DNA of 59,415 nt from Microthrixaceae bacterium (GCA_947449015.1 CANFQA010000012.1:1-59415), one strand, 5' to 3'; shown: positions 28,196 through 36,567, counted from the first letter of the stretch. Program-made: numbers and translations. The notes: generated from the sequence alone by a model not told the origin.

Positions 28196-28855
28196 GTGGT
28201 TGATCGCGAACTTCTCAGCTCAGTCGAATTCTTCAAAGGCTTCGAAGGCGACGCATTCGAAGCAGTCGCTGCATCAGCGAAGTCGATGGACTTCTCACGC
28301 GGTGGGGTGCTTTTCACGGAGAACGATCCCGCAAGTGAACTGTTCGTTGTGGTGTCGGGACGCATCGCCATCGCCAATCGTTCATTCGATGGCCGCGAGT
28401 CGGTGATCGCGCTGATGGAACGCGGCGATCTTTTTGGTGAGATGCCGTTGTTCGATGGCATGGCCCGCTCCGCCGAGGCCCGAGCCCTTGAGGGCTCCGA
28501 GGTCATCGCCATCCCGTACGCGCCGCTTCGGTTGATCTACCAATCCTCACCCGAGCTGCTCTGGAACGTGGTGGCGATGCTGGCCGCCCGACTCCGCAGC
28601 ACCGATGAACATCTCGCTGATTCAGTCTTCCTCGACGTGACCGGTCGCACCGCCAAGCGACTTCTCGAACTTGCCGGTGCTGATGATGAGTTTTCGCTGC
28701 CGATCACCCAGGAAGAGCTCGCCGGCATGGTTGGCGCCTCTCGTGAGCGCGTCAACAAAGCCATCGCCAGCTTCGTCAAGCTTGGCTGGATTGAACAATC
28801 TGACCGTCGCTACCGCATCACCAACCGCGACCAGCTCGCCCTGCGCGCCAGTTAG
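28196..28855 (+). CDS. Crp/Fnr-family transcriptional regulator
   Basis: A cyclic-nucleotide-binding beta-roll (about 1-120) with FGEMPLFDGMARSAEARAL at the phosphate-binding cassette position is followed by the dimer helix and a winged helix-turn-helix (ITQEELAGMVGASRERVNKAIASF). It resembles mycobacterial Crp closely in domain spacing, with no Cys cluster for an FNR iron-sulfur centre. The start at GTG 28196 (MVDRELLSSVEFF) aligns with that family and has a TATGGT box 6 nt upstream. It probably responds to cAMP. Four 14-bp repeats begin within its stop codon. Confidence 0.93.
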   Translation: MVDRELLSSVEFFKGFEGDAFEAVAASAKSMDFSRGGVLFTENDPASELFVVVSGRIAIANRSFDGRESVIALMERGDLFGEMPLFDGMARSAEARALEGSEVIAIPYAPLRLIYQSSPELLWNVVAMLAARLRSTDEHLADSVFLDVTGRTAKRLLELAGADDEFSLPITQEELAGMVGASRERVNKAIASFVKLGWIEQSDRRYRITNRDQLALRAS

Positions 28856-28908
28856 TTCGCGCCAGCTAGTTCGCGTCAACTAGTTCGCGTCAACTAGTTC
28901 GCGTGCCG
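28853..28908. repeat. 14-bp tandem repeat starting in the crp-family stop codon, four units
   Basis: Units TAGTTCGCGTCAAC start at 28853, 28867, 28881 and 28895. Units 2 and 3 are identical; units 1 and 4 differ at the end. The stop TAG at 28853-28855 is the first three bases of unit 1, so every unit repeats a TAG. Confidence 0.95.
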
Positions 28909-28940
28909 CAGGGCAGTTTGCTCCACCTGGCTGGGCCACT

Positions 28941-29909
28941 TCAGGCGAAGGTCTCGCCCACCAGTTCTTCCGAGAGTGCCCACAAGCGAGCAGCAGCGTC
29001 TGGATCGATGGCATAGGGCGCGGCAGCACTGATCGAGCAGTCACTGAGATACAGACCGCCGGTGCCTTCAAGCTCGGCCGCGGTCGCCGCCCATACGCTG
29101 GTAGAGGCCCCGACATCAGTGTTGACAAGTTTGAGCCCTCCGCCACCGCTGCGCTTCTTGGTGGACTCGGCCTTTGGCTTCGAGGCTGGCTCGTCTGCTG
29201 CAGCTGCGCGAGCAGCAATATCCGCGAAATCCTCGGCGGTGAAATGACGACCGAGTTCGGTGGCCACCATGCCGGGGTGCACGGCATATGCGTGAATACC
29301 CTGCGAACCGTAGCGACGCTCGAGTTCAACCGCGTGGAGGATGTTGGCGGTCTTCGACTGCCCGTAGGCCTCCATTTTCGAGTACTCGGAAGATTCGTAG
29401 TTCGGGTCCTCCCAGCGCATATCGCTCATGCCATGCCCCATGGAACTGAGCAGCACAATGCGCGAGGGCGAGGCCAGAAGAAGCGACGGAAGCAAGCGAC
29501 CAACCAGGACGAAATGTCCGAGATGGTTCGTACCGAACTGCAGCTCGAACCCGTCGTCAGTGCGACCGAACGGCACCGCCATGATGCCGGCATTGCAGAT
29601 GAGCACATCGATACGAGGAAGTCGCCGACGCAGGTCAGACGCACAGGCCCGAACGCTGTCGAGTGAACCGAGCTCGAGAATCTCGTAGTCGAAGTCCCCG
29701 CCGGGAACGAGATCACGAAGTCGGGAAACGGCGTCCTCGCCTTTCTCCTCGGTGCGCGCCGTGATCATGATCGTGGCACCGGCCGCGCCAAGGGCCCGAG
29801 CCGTCTCGAAACCAAGTCCGGTGGAGCCACCGGTGATGAGGATGACTTCGCCGGTGAGGTCAACGCCCTCGAGTAACTCCGTGGTGGTCTTCTCGTTCGT
29901 CTCGCTCAC
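28941..29909 (-). CDS. Short-chain dehydrogenase/reductase
   Basis: This Rossmann-fold oxidoreductase of the retinol-dehydrogenase-like SDR type has 322 residues: cofactor loop ITGGSTGLGFETARAL, CNAGIMA, catalytic YGQSK with Ser in LLSSMGHG, and VHPGMVATELGRH. An internal Lys/Ser/Gly-rich insert (PASKPKAESTKKRSGGGG) is unusual. GTG 29909 overlaps the crotonase stop by 4 bp (GTGA), which settles the start. With the crotonase and the LLM oxidoreductase it forms a three-gene set for an acyl or alcohol substrate. Confidence 0.92.
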   Translation of the reverse strand: MSETNEKTTTELLEGVDLTGEVILITGGSTGLGFETARALGAAGATIMITARTEEKGEDAVSRLRDLVPGGDFDYEILELGSLDSVRACASDLRRRLPRIDVLICNAGIMAVPFGRTDDGFELQFGTNHLGHFVLVGRLLPSLLLASPSRIVLLSSMGHGMSDMRWEDPNYESSEYSKMEAYGQSKTANILHAVELERRYGSQGIHAYAVHPGMVATELGRHFTAEDFADIAARAAAADEPASKPKAESTKKRSGGGGLKLVNTDVGASTSVWAATAAELEGTGGLYLSDCSISAAAPYAIDPDAAARLWALSEELVGETFA

Positions 29910-30754
29910 AGCACATCCTCCGGTCCGGGCCAAGGTGTCGGCCAGTTGGTGTTGACAGTCATCGACCATTCGGGTTCGCGACGTTCAAGAAACGCCATGA
30001 CCCCTTCGCGAGCATCGGGCTCGCCCATCACATGATGATGCAGTTCGGTCTCAAGTTGTTCGACCTGGACGGGATCGAGCGCAAACGAACCCCACAGAAG
30101 TCGTTTCGTCACTGCCACCGAGACCGGAGCAGTGTTGACCGCAATGTCATGAGCGACCTCAAGCGCAGCGGGCAACACCTCATCGTTGGGTAGTGCACGT
30201 GAGGCAACGCCGAGTTGCACCGCTTCTGCACCGGTGAAGGTGCGTCCGGTGAGCAGCAGATCAGCAGCTGTCGCCATGCCGGCGATACGAGGCAGGGTCC
30301 AATGACTAAAGGCATCAGGCATGACCCCACGTCGAACCTGCACGATCCCGTATTTGGCATCAAGGGCCATGAACCGGATATCGCAGTGCAGTGTGAGTGT
30401 GAACCCAATGCCGATGGCATGACCGTTGACGGCGGCGATGACCGGCTTGCGAATGCGCCAGGCCGGAGGCGAGACCGGATTGGCACTGAACGCGGTGTTC
30501 TCCGATCGCTCGAACACCTCTGCGCCATCGCTGAAATCGGCGCCGGCGCAGAACGCCGGTGGTGTGCCGGTGAGCACAACGACGCGCACGGCATCGTCAA
30601 CATCGGCCCTGGCGTAGAGCTCGCCAAGAGCACGACCCATCGCCCCGCTGAACGCATTGCGAGTCTCGGGACGATTGAGCGTGGCCACAAGCACACCGTC
30701 ATCATGCAGTTCGGCAAGAAGATCAGTGGTGCCGGTGTCGATCGCGGTCACCAC
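29906..30754 (-). CDS. Crotonase-family protein (enoyl-CoA hydratase/isomerase-like)
   Basis: The 282-residue crotonase fold has LNRPETRNAFSGAM, oxyanion loop AFCAGADFSDG, AAVNGHAIGIGFTLTLHCDIRF and the C-terminal trimerisation part. By alignment to the classical hydratase, the two catalytic Glu positions appear as Gln (in YGIVQVRRG) and Asp (in TAADLLLTG), so hydration may be impaired and an isomerase or other role is possible. The start is GTG 30754 (GTG GTG), with AAGG about 10 nt upstream. It is coupled to the SDR by a GTGA overlap and lies 3 bp after the LLM gene. Confidence 0.88.
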   Translation of the reverse strand: MVTAIDTGTTDLLAELHDDGVLVATLNRPETRNAFSGAMGRALGELYARADVDDAVRVVVLTGTPPAFCAGADFSDGAEVFERSENTAFSANPVSPPAWRIRKPVIAAVNGHAIGIGFTLTLHCDIRFMALDAKYGIVQVRRGVMPDAFSHWTLPRIAGMATAADLLLTGRTFTGAEAVQLGVASRALPNDEVLPAALEVAHDIAVNTAPVSVAVTKRLLWGSFALDPVQVEQLETELHHHVMGEPDAREGVMAFLERREPEWSMTVNTNWPTPWPGPEDVL

Positions 30755-30757
30755 AAT

Positions 30758-31786
30758 TCAGACCTTCTGAGGTGCCGCGGCGCGTACCAACGCGATGGTC
30801 TCCGCGATGCATTCGTCGGTGATGGGATAGCCCGGGAAGTACAGACAGACGCGGTCAGCAACATGGCCATAGCGCCGGGCGATTTCCTCAGCGACCTGCG
30901 CAGGAGTTCCCACAACGGCGATGGTGCGCAGCACATCGTCGGTAATCAGCGCAGACATACCCGCCCAATCGCCCTGCTTGGAGCGCGTGTTGAGTTCGGG
31001 TTGCAGATCGCCCCAGCCTTCGACGTCAAGCACCGGGCGGTAGGAGGGCGTCGAACCATAGAAACCCAGCAGCATCTTGACGCCCTGTGCGGCTGCTTCA
31101 ATCTCGGCATCGGTTTGCCCGACAGCGCAGATCACTTCAAGGATGATCTCGATGTCATCACGGGTGCGTCCAGCCTTCGCCAGTCCTCGATCAACAGCAG
31201 GCATTGTTCGTTCGGCGAAATGACGCTCCGAGTTGAACGGCATCACCAAAATGCCGTCAGCCACCTCGGCGGTCATCTCACACATCTTCGGACCGAGCGC
31301 GCCCACCAGCACCGGCGGCGGGCCATAGGGGTTTGGTCCGGGATTGAAATTCGGCGTCATCAGGGTGTGGGTGGTCCACTCCCCCCGGAAATCGAACGGG
31401 CCTTCGCCAGCAAAATGGTTCAGGATCGCCTTAATGGCGAGGACCGACTCGCGCATCTGCGCAACCGGCTTCTCCCACACCGATCCATACCGCTTCTGGA
31501 TATGCGGTCGGATCTGGGTGCCGAGACCAAGACGGAACCGACCGCCGCTCAGTTCCTGCAGATCATTGGCGGCATAGGCCATATGCAGCGGGCTGCGCGG
31601 AAAGGCCATGGCCACATTGGTCATCAGATCAACCTCGGTGGTGGCAGTGGCCAGCACCAGCGGGAAGAACACATCGTGGGCGTTCTCAAAACTGAACAAC
31701 CCATCAGTACCCAGTGCTGCGAGTTCCCCGGCGCGCTCGGCAGCGCCCATCGGACCGGACATCGCCAGTGAGATATCGACCTTCAT
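30758..31786 (-). CDS. LLM-class F420-dependent oxidoreductase
   Basis: The 342-residue luciferase-like monooxygenase fold is of the F420 subgroup with MKVDISLAMSGPMGAAERA, TNVAMAFPRSPLHMAY, DLQELSGGRFRLGLGTQIRPHIQKRYG and a late VVGTPAQVAEEIARRYG. The substrate is unknown. AAGGGGGA 4 nt before ATG 31786 is a strong ribosome binding site. First gene of a three-gene unit with the crotonase and SDR, suggesting catabolism of a CoA-linked compound such as a sterol or terpenoid (inference). Confidence 0.92.
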   Translation of the reverse strand: MKVDISLAMSGPMGAAERAGELAALGTDGLFSFENAHDVFFPLVLATATTEVDLMTNVAMAFPRSPLHMAYAANDLQELSGGRFRLGLGTQIRPHIQKRYGSVWEKPVAQMRESVLAIKAILNHFAGEGPFDFRGEWTTHTLMTPNFNPGPNPYGPPPVLVGALGPKMCEMTAEVADGILVMPFNSERHFAERTMPAVDRGLAKAGRTRDDIEIILEVICAVGQTDAEIEAAAQGVKMLLGFYGSTPSYRPVLDVEGWGDLQPELNTRSKQGDWAGMSALITDDVLRTIAVVGTPAQVAEEIARRYGHVADRVCLYFPGYPITDECIAETIALVRAAAPQKV

Positions 31787-31833
31787 GGTGTCCCCCTTCG
31801 CAGCACTGCGCCGCGAAGAATGACCCTAGGCGC

Positions 31834-32496
31834 TCAGGCCGGAGCGAGAAATCTGATGACCCGACGCCACGCATCGGCCGCGTCATCAGCGCGATGCGCA
31901 GGGCGAGAGGCGTCATGCACGAAACCGTGGTCGGCTCCTTCGTAGCGAACGATCTCAACACCGGCAGCTTCGGCCTCGGCCACATCGGCTTCCGGTGTGT
32001 ATGGATCGATGGTGCCGATGATTGCCAGCGTCGGGCAACGATCGGGCTGTTGCAAGGTGTCAATGGCATCGGTCATATGCGGGCCACGCCACCCATCAGG
32101 TACGCGGATCATGCCGTAGAAGCCCGCAACTCGATCGAAGCATCCGGCACCAGAGGCTTTGAACGCCAGCATGCCGCCCATGCAGAACCCAAGTGCGCCG
32201 ACTGCCGCGCATCCGGTGGCTTCGGCCGCCGCAATGGCATCCGCCCGGAACCGTTCATCAGATGCGCTCGCCATTGCCGCGAGACGCTCGTCAACACTGA
32301 GCTGTTCCTGGCCGGGAAATGGCTCAACCGCGCAGACGACCCAACCCTGTTCATCAGCGAGTCGTTGGCACATCTCGTCGAATAACGGTCGCAATCCCAT
32401 GATGTCGGGAAACACCACCAGACCGCGAGTCGACGAGGTGACGGTGGCGGGACGAACAAGTTCGGCGGGTGTCCCCGTGGAAAGCGTGATGCGCAT
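31834..32496 (-). CDS. Dienelactone hydrolase family protein
   Basis: This alpha/beta hydrolase of 220 residues has the Cys-nucleophile elbow GFCMGGMLAF, an Asp region in IGTIDPYTPEAD, and the catalytic His in GADHGFVHD. Known members open dienelactones from chlorocatechol breakdown, but many act on other esters. TGAGG 5 nt before ATG 32496 serves as ribosome binding site. The start lies 6 bp after the disA stop, so it is read with disA. Confidence 0.9.
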   Translation of the reverse strand: MRITLSTGTPAELVRPATVTSSTRGLVVFPDIMGLRPLFDEMCQRLADEQGWVVCAVEPFPGQEQLSVDERLAAMASASDERFRADAIAAAEATGCAAVGALGFCMGGMLAFKASGAGCFDRVAGFYGMIRVPDGWRGPHMTDAIDTLQQPDRCPTLAIIGTIDPYTPEADVAEAEAAGVEIVRYEGADHGFVHDASRPAHRADDAADAWRRVIRFLAPA

Positions 32497-32502
32497 GGAA
32501 CC

Positions 32503-33576
32503 TCAGGCGTAGTGATCGAGGATGGAGGATTCGGCCAAGCGTCGCAGACCGTCCTTGATGGCACGAGCTCGCTGGGCGCCAATGCCTTCGATGGCGTTGA
32601 GTTCCTTCTCGCTTGCTCGGAGAATCCGCGCCAGGCTGCCAAAGGTGTCGACCACTCGTTCGATGATGGGTTCGCGCAACCGCGGAATGCGCGCCAGCAA
32701 TCGATGGCCTCGCGGTGTCAACGAGGAATCTGGTGTGGACGCATCAGCAGGCAAATGCAACGTGGCGATGACCACATCGAGATCCAGCAGTGCTTCGGTA
32801 TCGAGCTCCGAGATGCGTTCCATCGCATCATCGACATGCCAGTCGGTGTCCTCGTTGACATAGTCACGAAGCACCAGGCGACGCTCGTCCTCTACGCCGG
32901 CGAGCACCTCATCGAGCTGCAATCGAACCAGACGACCTTCGCCACCCAACTCGATGATGTCGATATCAATTTCATCGGCAATACGCAGCACCATTTCATT
33001 GCGCTGCAGCAACGTGGCGACATCGCGCACAGTCACGAGATCCTCGACCTCGAGTGCATCGAGATTGCTCGAGACTTCAACGAGTCGCTGCTTGTACCTC
33101 TCGAGGGTCCGCAAGGCCTGATTGGCGCGGTCGAGAAGACGCGGCACTGGAATCAGTTGATGCTTCTCGGCGCCGGTGTACACGGCGATGATGGCCATGT
33201 CTTCGGAGACCGAGATGACCGGCAGCTCCATGGCCCGGGCAACACGCTCGGCGGTGCGATGTCGAGTACCGGTCTCCGAAGTGGGGATGGACGGATCGGG
33301 CACAAGGTGCACATTGGCTCGGGCGATGCGACTGGCATCGCCGGCTAACACGATGGCGCCGTCCATCTTGGCCAACTCCGAAAGTCGCTGCGGGCTGTAG
33401 GCGGCATCGAGAAGGAAACCGCCTGAGCAGATGCTGAGCACCTTTGGTCCATCGCCGACCACGATGAGTGCACCCATACCCGACTGGAGAATGCGATCCA
33501 CACCCTCACGCAAGGGCTGTCCGGGGGCGATCACCGAGAGTGCGTGGAGCATGGCCTCACTGCGGCGACGGGGCAT
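32503..33576 (-). CDS. disA: DNA integrity scanning protein DisA (diadenylate cyclase)
   Basis: DisA makes c-di-AMP from two ATP and stalls at branched DNA. The cyclase domain shows MDGAIVLAGD (Asp72-Gly-Ala) and ETGTRHRTAERVA (103-111), the two catalytic motifs. A helical spine follows, and the C-terminus has a helix-hairpin-helix DNA-binding end (LNAIEGIGAQRARAI). It has 357 residues. TACACT lies 6 nt before ATG 33576, implying a leaderless transcript, although radA lies 54 bp upstream on the same strand. The radA-disA pairing is common in actinobacteria. Confidence 0.97.
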   Translation of the reverse strand: MPRRRSEAMLHALSVIAPGQPLREGVDRILQSGMGALIVVGDGPKVLSICSGGFLLDAAYSPQRLSELAKMDGAIVLAGDASRIARANVHLVPDPSIPTSETGTRHRTAERVARAMELPVISVSEDMAIIAVYTGAEKHQLIPVPRLLDRANQALRTLERYKQRLVEVSSNLDALEVEDLVTVRDVATLLQRNEMVLRIADEIDIDIIELGGEGRLVRLQLDEVLAGVEDERRLVLRDYVNEDTDWHVDDAMERISELDTEALLDLDVVIATLHLPADASTPDSSLTPRGHRLLARIPRLREPIIERVVDTFGSLARILRASEKELNAIEGIGAQRARAIKDGLRRLAESSILDHYA

Positions 33577-33582
33577 CTGGGG

Positions 33583-33588
33583 AGTGTA
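33583..33588 (-). promoter_or_regulatory. -10 box (TACACT) of disA
   Basis: The box lies 6 nt before the disA ATG, so disA probably has its own leaderless start besides read-through from radA. Confidence 0.45.
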
Positions 33589-33630
33589 GCGACTGCCCTT
33601 GCGAGACCGACCCTGCGTTGCGCGCTGGGA

Positions 33631-35076
33631 TCAGTCTTCGGAAGGAGATTCGCGACGCGATTCGGCGCCGTTTGGGGAACGCGCGGTGGAACGCGCGGTG
33701 GAAGGCGCGGTGGAACGCGTATCAGGGCGAATGCCGATGGCTTCGATGGCTTCGGCCAGCGTGCCTACTCGGATGGCAACGATGCCATCGGGCGGGTCGG
33801 GAGCGAGCCGGGGAACAAGCGCTCGTGTGAAGCCGAGTCGCGCCGCTTCGGCGAGGCGACGATCACAATGCGAAACCTGACGCAGTTCGCCACCGAGGCC
33901 AACCTCACCGCATACGACCAGATCAGCGGGTAACGGTTGCGAGGCAAGCGCCGAAGCGAGCGCAAGCGCAAGACCGAGATCGGCTGCCGGCTCTGCCACC
34001 TTCACGCCACCAACGGCGAGTGCGTAGACGTCAGCTTCGGCGAAGGAGAACCCTGCTCGCTCCGCGAGCACAGCAAGCAGCAGCGACACGCGACCGGAGT
34101 CGACGCCCTGCGAAGAGCGACGAGGCGAGGCGAGTGGACTGCGCGTCACCAGTGCCTGCAACTCAACCAACAGCGGACGATGTCCCTCCATGGTGGGCAC
34201 GACAACCGAACCCGACACTCCTTTGCGACGATCAGCAAGGAAAAGACGACTGGGATCGGGCACGCCGGCCAATCCGTCTTCGGTCATTTCGAACAGGCCT
34301 AACTGATCGGTGGCACCGAAGCGATGCTTGGCTGCACGCAGAAGGCGAAGCGCATGATGACGGTCGCCTTCGAAGGCAAGCACGGTGTCGACAACATGTT
34401 CGAGCACTCGCGGGCCGGCCAGACCGCCTTCCTTGGTGACATGACCGACCAACACGATGGCCAGATCTCGTGACTTGGCAGTAGCCACAAGACGGGCCGC
34501 GCATTCGCGCACCTGTGAAACCGACCCGGGGGCCGAAGAGATGTCGGGATGATGCACCGACTGGATGGAGTCAACGATGACAACAGTGGGAGCGATCTCG
34601 TCAATGTCGTCGAGAATGTGGGGCAGAGATGTTTCAGAGGCCAACCACAAGGTGGGTTGCAACGCACCAAGACGTTCGGCCCGCAACTTCACCTGCTGTT
34701 TGGACTCCTCAGCTGAGATGTACAGCACCGTGACACCCTCGGCCGCGATTGACGCCATGGCCTGAAGCAGCAGCGTGGACTTGCCGATACCGGGTTCACC
34801 ACCGATGAGCGTGACCGAGCCGGGGACCAATCCGCCGCCAAGCACCCGATCGAGTTCGCCAATGCCGGTGGGCCGTGCCTGCCATTCGGCAACATCGACC
34901 TCGGAAATGGGTGTGGGGCGATCGCGAGGTCCGAGCAGTGCCGATGAGGAGGAAGACGCAGATTCGAGTTCCTCGATGAGGGTGTTCCACTCCTCGCAAC
35001 CGGGACAGCGGCCGGCCCACTTGGGCACGGTGGTGCCGCACTCGGTGCAGCGAAAGACAGCTCGGACCTTGGCCAT
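33631..35076 (-). CDS. radA: DNA repair protein RadA (Sms)
   Basis: RadA is a RecA-like helicase that drives branch migration in recombination. An N-terminal zinc finger (CTECGTTVPKWAGRCPGC), Walker A GEPGIGKSTLL, Walker B TVVIVDSIQSV and a C-terminal Lon-protease-like domain (DVYALAVGGVKVAEPAADL) are in order. The RadA-specific KNRFG motif reads KHRFG here. The last ~25 residues are low-complexity (RSTAPSTARSTARS), encoded by a 12-bp repeat, and look like a recent tail. TAGGGT lies 7 nt before ATG 35076. Confidence 0.97.
   Translation of the reverse strand: MAKVRAVFRCTECGTTVPKWAGRCPGCEEWNTLIEELESASSSSSALLGPRDRPTPISEVDVAEWQARPTGIGELDRVLGGGLVPGSVTLIGGEPGIGKSTLLLQAMASIAAEGVTVLYISAEESKQQVKLRAERLGALQPTLWLASETSLPHILDDIDEIAPTVVIVDSIQSVHHPDISSAPGSVSQVRECAARLVATAKSRDLAIVLVGHVTKEGGLAGPRVLEHVVDTVLAFEGDRHHALRLLRAAKHRFGATDQLGLFEMTEDGLAGVPDPSRLFLADRRKGVSGSVVVPTMEGHRPLLVELQALVTRSPLASPRRSSQGVDSGRVSLLLAVLAERAGFSFAEADVYALAVGGVKVAEPAADLGLALALASALASQPLPADLVVCGEVGLGGELRQVSHCDRRLAEAARLGFTRALVPRLAPDPPDGIVAIRVGTLAEAIEAIGIRPDTRSTAPSTARSTARSPNGAESRRESPSED
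33677..33720. repeat. 12-bp tandem repeat in the 3' end of radA
   Basis: GAACGCGCGGTG is repeated 3.6 times (33677, 33689, 33701, partial 33713), with one change in unit 3. Being a multiple of three it encodes a repeating Ser/Thr/Ala/Arg tail without breaking the frame. Confidence 0.92.
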
Positions 35077-35083
35077 GGATCAG

Positions 35084-35089
35084 ACCCTA
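35084..35089 (-). promoter_or_regulatory. -10 box (TAGGGT) of radA
   Basis: The box lies 7 nt before the radA ATG; leaderless geometry. Confidence 0.45.
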
Positions 35090-35106
35090 CGCACCCAGAC
35101 TGACAG

Positions 35107-35127
35107 GCTCATCGTTCGCTCATCGTT
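35107..35127. repeat. 10-bp direct repeat covering the LppM-like gene stop
   Basis: GCTCATCGTT occurs at 35107 and 35118 (11-bp period). The stop codon at 35120-35122 lies inside the second copy, so the stop region has been duplicated downstream. Confidence 0.75.
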
Positions 35128-35890
35128 GGAACGGGCCGCGGCGCATGAGGCGTCGGGTTCGCAGACGATGCGATCGCACCCGACGAGCGATGAGAAAAAC
35201 GGTGCCGCCTAGGAGCCCCAACACCACAAGGGTGCGAAGCAGATCTTTGAGGTTGCTATGGGTGGCACTCACCTTGAACGCACTGGGCTTGGTATCGGAA
35301 AACACCACATCGGTGGTGCGCGAGATCCCTGGGATCTCTGAAGTGAACGACACCGTCACCATGTCGGCTGCCGGGCGGCCCTCCTCGTTGGCGATGCGGT
35401 CGAGGAGTCCGCCCGTGCCGTCACCACCCATCGCCGCAATCAGGTCTGGGTCACCGAACATCTTGAATCCGGCAGTCGTGTCGATAACGCCAGTGACCGA
35501 TGAGGAGGAGGAAAGCAAACCGTCGCTATGTCTGACAACGACATCGCGATAGGGCCCATCAGGACCGCTCAACTGACCAATCAGCGTGGTGGCTTCAGCC
35601 GGGCTCGAGAAACTGTGATGGGCGCGCACCCAAGTGGTGTCGCCTTCCTTGACCGCTGGATCCACAGCCCAGCCCGCTTGCTTGAGATCGTCAACGTGCA
35701 GCTGCGCATCGAGATTGCCGACGCGACTCAGCGCCGCATCATCGAAGCCCACTGCTTGGGTAACGGTTCCGTGTCCGTTGCTCTGCATTGACACCGTGGT
35801 GTGGATCTGAACCTGACACCCTGCGGCCAGCAGCACCACCATTGCCACCGCACCGATGAGTTGGAAAAGACGGTGTGAAGGCGATGGCAC
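35120..35890 (-). CDS. LppM-like lipoprotein with C-terminal membrane helix
   Basis: The 256-residue lipoprotein has a signal ending in the lipobox LAAGC (Cys about residue 25), an extracytoplasmic domain beginning VQIHTTVSMQSNGHGTV that resembles the LppM domain of mycobacteria, and a C-terminal helix (LVVLGLLGGTVFLIARRV) with a basic tail. LppM affects phagosome traffic in Mycobacterium tuberculosis; the role here is unknown. I set the start at GTG 35890, because TAGCGT lies 7 nt upstream; a longer reading would precede the signal with an unlikely Arg/Gly-rich stretch. Confidence 0.85.
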   Translation of the reverse strand: MPSPSHRLFQLIGAVAMVVLLAAGCQVQIHTTVSMQSNGHGTVTQAVGFDDAALSRVGNLDAQLHVDDLKQAGWAVDPAVKEGDTTWVRAHHSFSSPAEATTLIGQLSGPDGPYRDVVVRHSDGLLSSSSSVTGVIDTTAGFKMFGDPDLIAAMGGDGTGGLLDRIANEEGRPAADMVTVSFTSEIPGISRTTDVVFSDTKPSAFKVSATHSNLKDLLRTLVVLGLLGGTVFLIARRVRSHRLRTRRLMRRGPFQR

Positions 35891-35897
35891 GACGCGG

Positions 35898-35903
35898 ACG
35901 CTA
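35898..35903 (-). promoter_or_regulatory. -10 box (TAGCGT) of the LppM-like gene
   Basis: The box lies 7 nt before GTG 35890 and decides this start. Confidence 0.45.
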
Positions 35904-35943
35904 CCAGCGGACCCTCGGGTAAAGAACGGGTTGCCGGACGCGA

Positions 35944-35977
35944 CGAGGGGGCCGCACCCGCAGGTACGACCCCCTCG
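35944..35977 (-). terminator. Possible terminator after the small exported protein
   Basis: An 8-bp GC-rich stem (CGAGGGGG with its complement) closes an 18-nt loop, beginning 23 bp beyond the stop at 36001. The large loop makes it weaker than the other hairpins. Confidence 0.5.
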
Positions 35978-36000
35978 CAAGAAACGAAAACTGCTGGTGA

Positions 36001-36567
36001 TCAGCCCGTGTAGGCCGGAACAACCGGCTCAGGTGCGGGGGGTGCGGGTGCAATCTCAAGCACAGCAGAGGAGAGCAGCGAGTAGGCCTCTGCGGAACTG
36101 GCATACAGACAGGTTTTGTATGCGCCTTCAGGAAGAGTGGAAGGAACAATGTCAAAGGCGGTCGGGTAGTTAGGCAAAGTGACCACAGCAGCACCGACGC
36201 CGATCACCATCGGGCTGGGGGACAGCGATTGTCCGAGCGAAGACGAATTACTGAGAACAAACATGTCATTCCTGAACGTCGTCGACGGGTCGTCACCACA
36301 GGTGCCGCTAGTGGGGAGGAAAAACACGTAGAGATCGCCTGCGTCAGAATTGGCGTAGGTGAGGGTCACGGTGCCGTCACCGTTGCTGACCAGCGAACCG
36401 GTCGGGTAGACAACAGGGGCTTCCGTGGTTGTGGTCGTGGGGGCTTCGGTGGTTGTGGTCGTGGTCGGGTCTTCGGCACCTGCGGGGGAACCGAGTGAAA
36501 CAACCGTGACAGTGGCCACCAAAACAGCAGCCGCAGCAAGACGGCCGATCGTGCGCGTTGCAATCAT
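36001..36567 (-). CDS. Small exported protein of unknown function
   Basis: The 188-residue protein has a Sec signal peptide (cleavage likely at PAGAE), followed by a Thr/Glu/Ala/Pro linker with TTTTTEAPTTTTTEAPVV, a duplicated octapeptide. The outer domain is beta-rich (DGTVTLTYANSDAGDLYVFF) with one Cys pair, and the end is Pro-rich. There is no membrane anchor. AAAGGA 6 nt before ATG 36567 is a good ribosome binding site, and TAAAGT further upstream may be the -10 box, so this gene has a normal leader. Confidence 0.85.
   Translation of the reverse strand: MIATRTIGRLAAAAVLVATVTVVSLGSPAGAEDPTTTTTTEAPTTTTTEAPVVYPTGSLVSNGDGTVTLTYANSDAGDLYVFFLPTSGTCGDDPSTTFRNDMFVLSNSSSLGQSLSPSPMVIGVGAAVVTLPNYPTAFDIVPSTLPEGAYKTCLYASSAEAYSLLSSAVLEIAPAPPAPEPVVPAYTG

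Noticed and set aside
30215-31771. 518-codon plus-strand frame across the LLM and crotonase genes
   Set aside because: Antisense to two recognisable genes with coupled translation.
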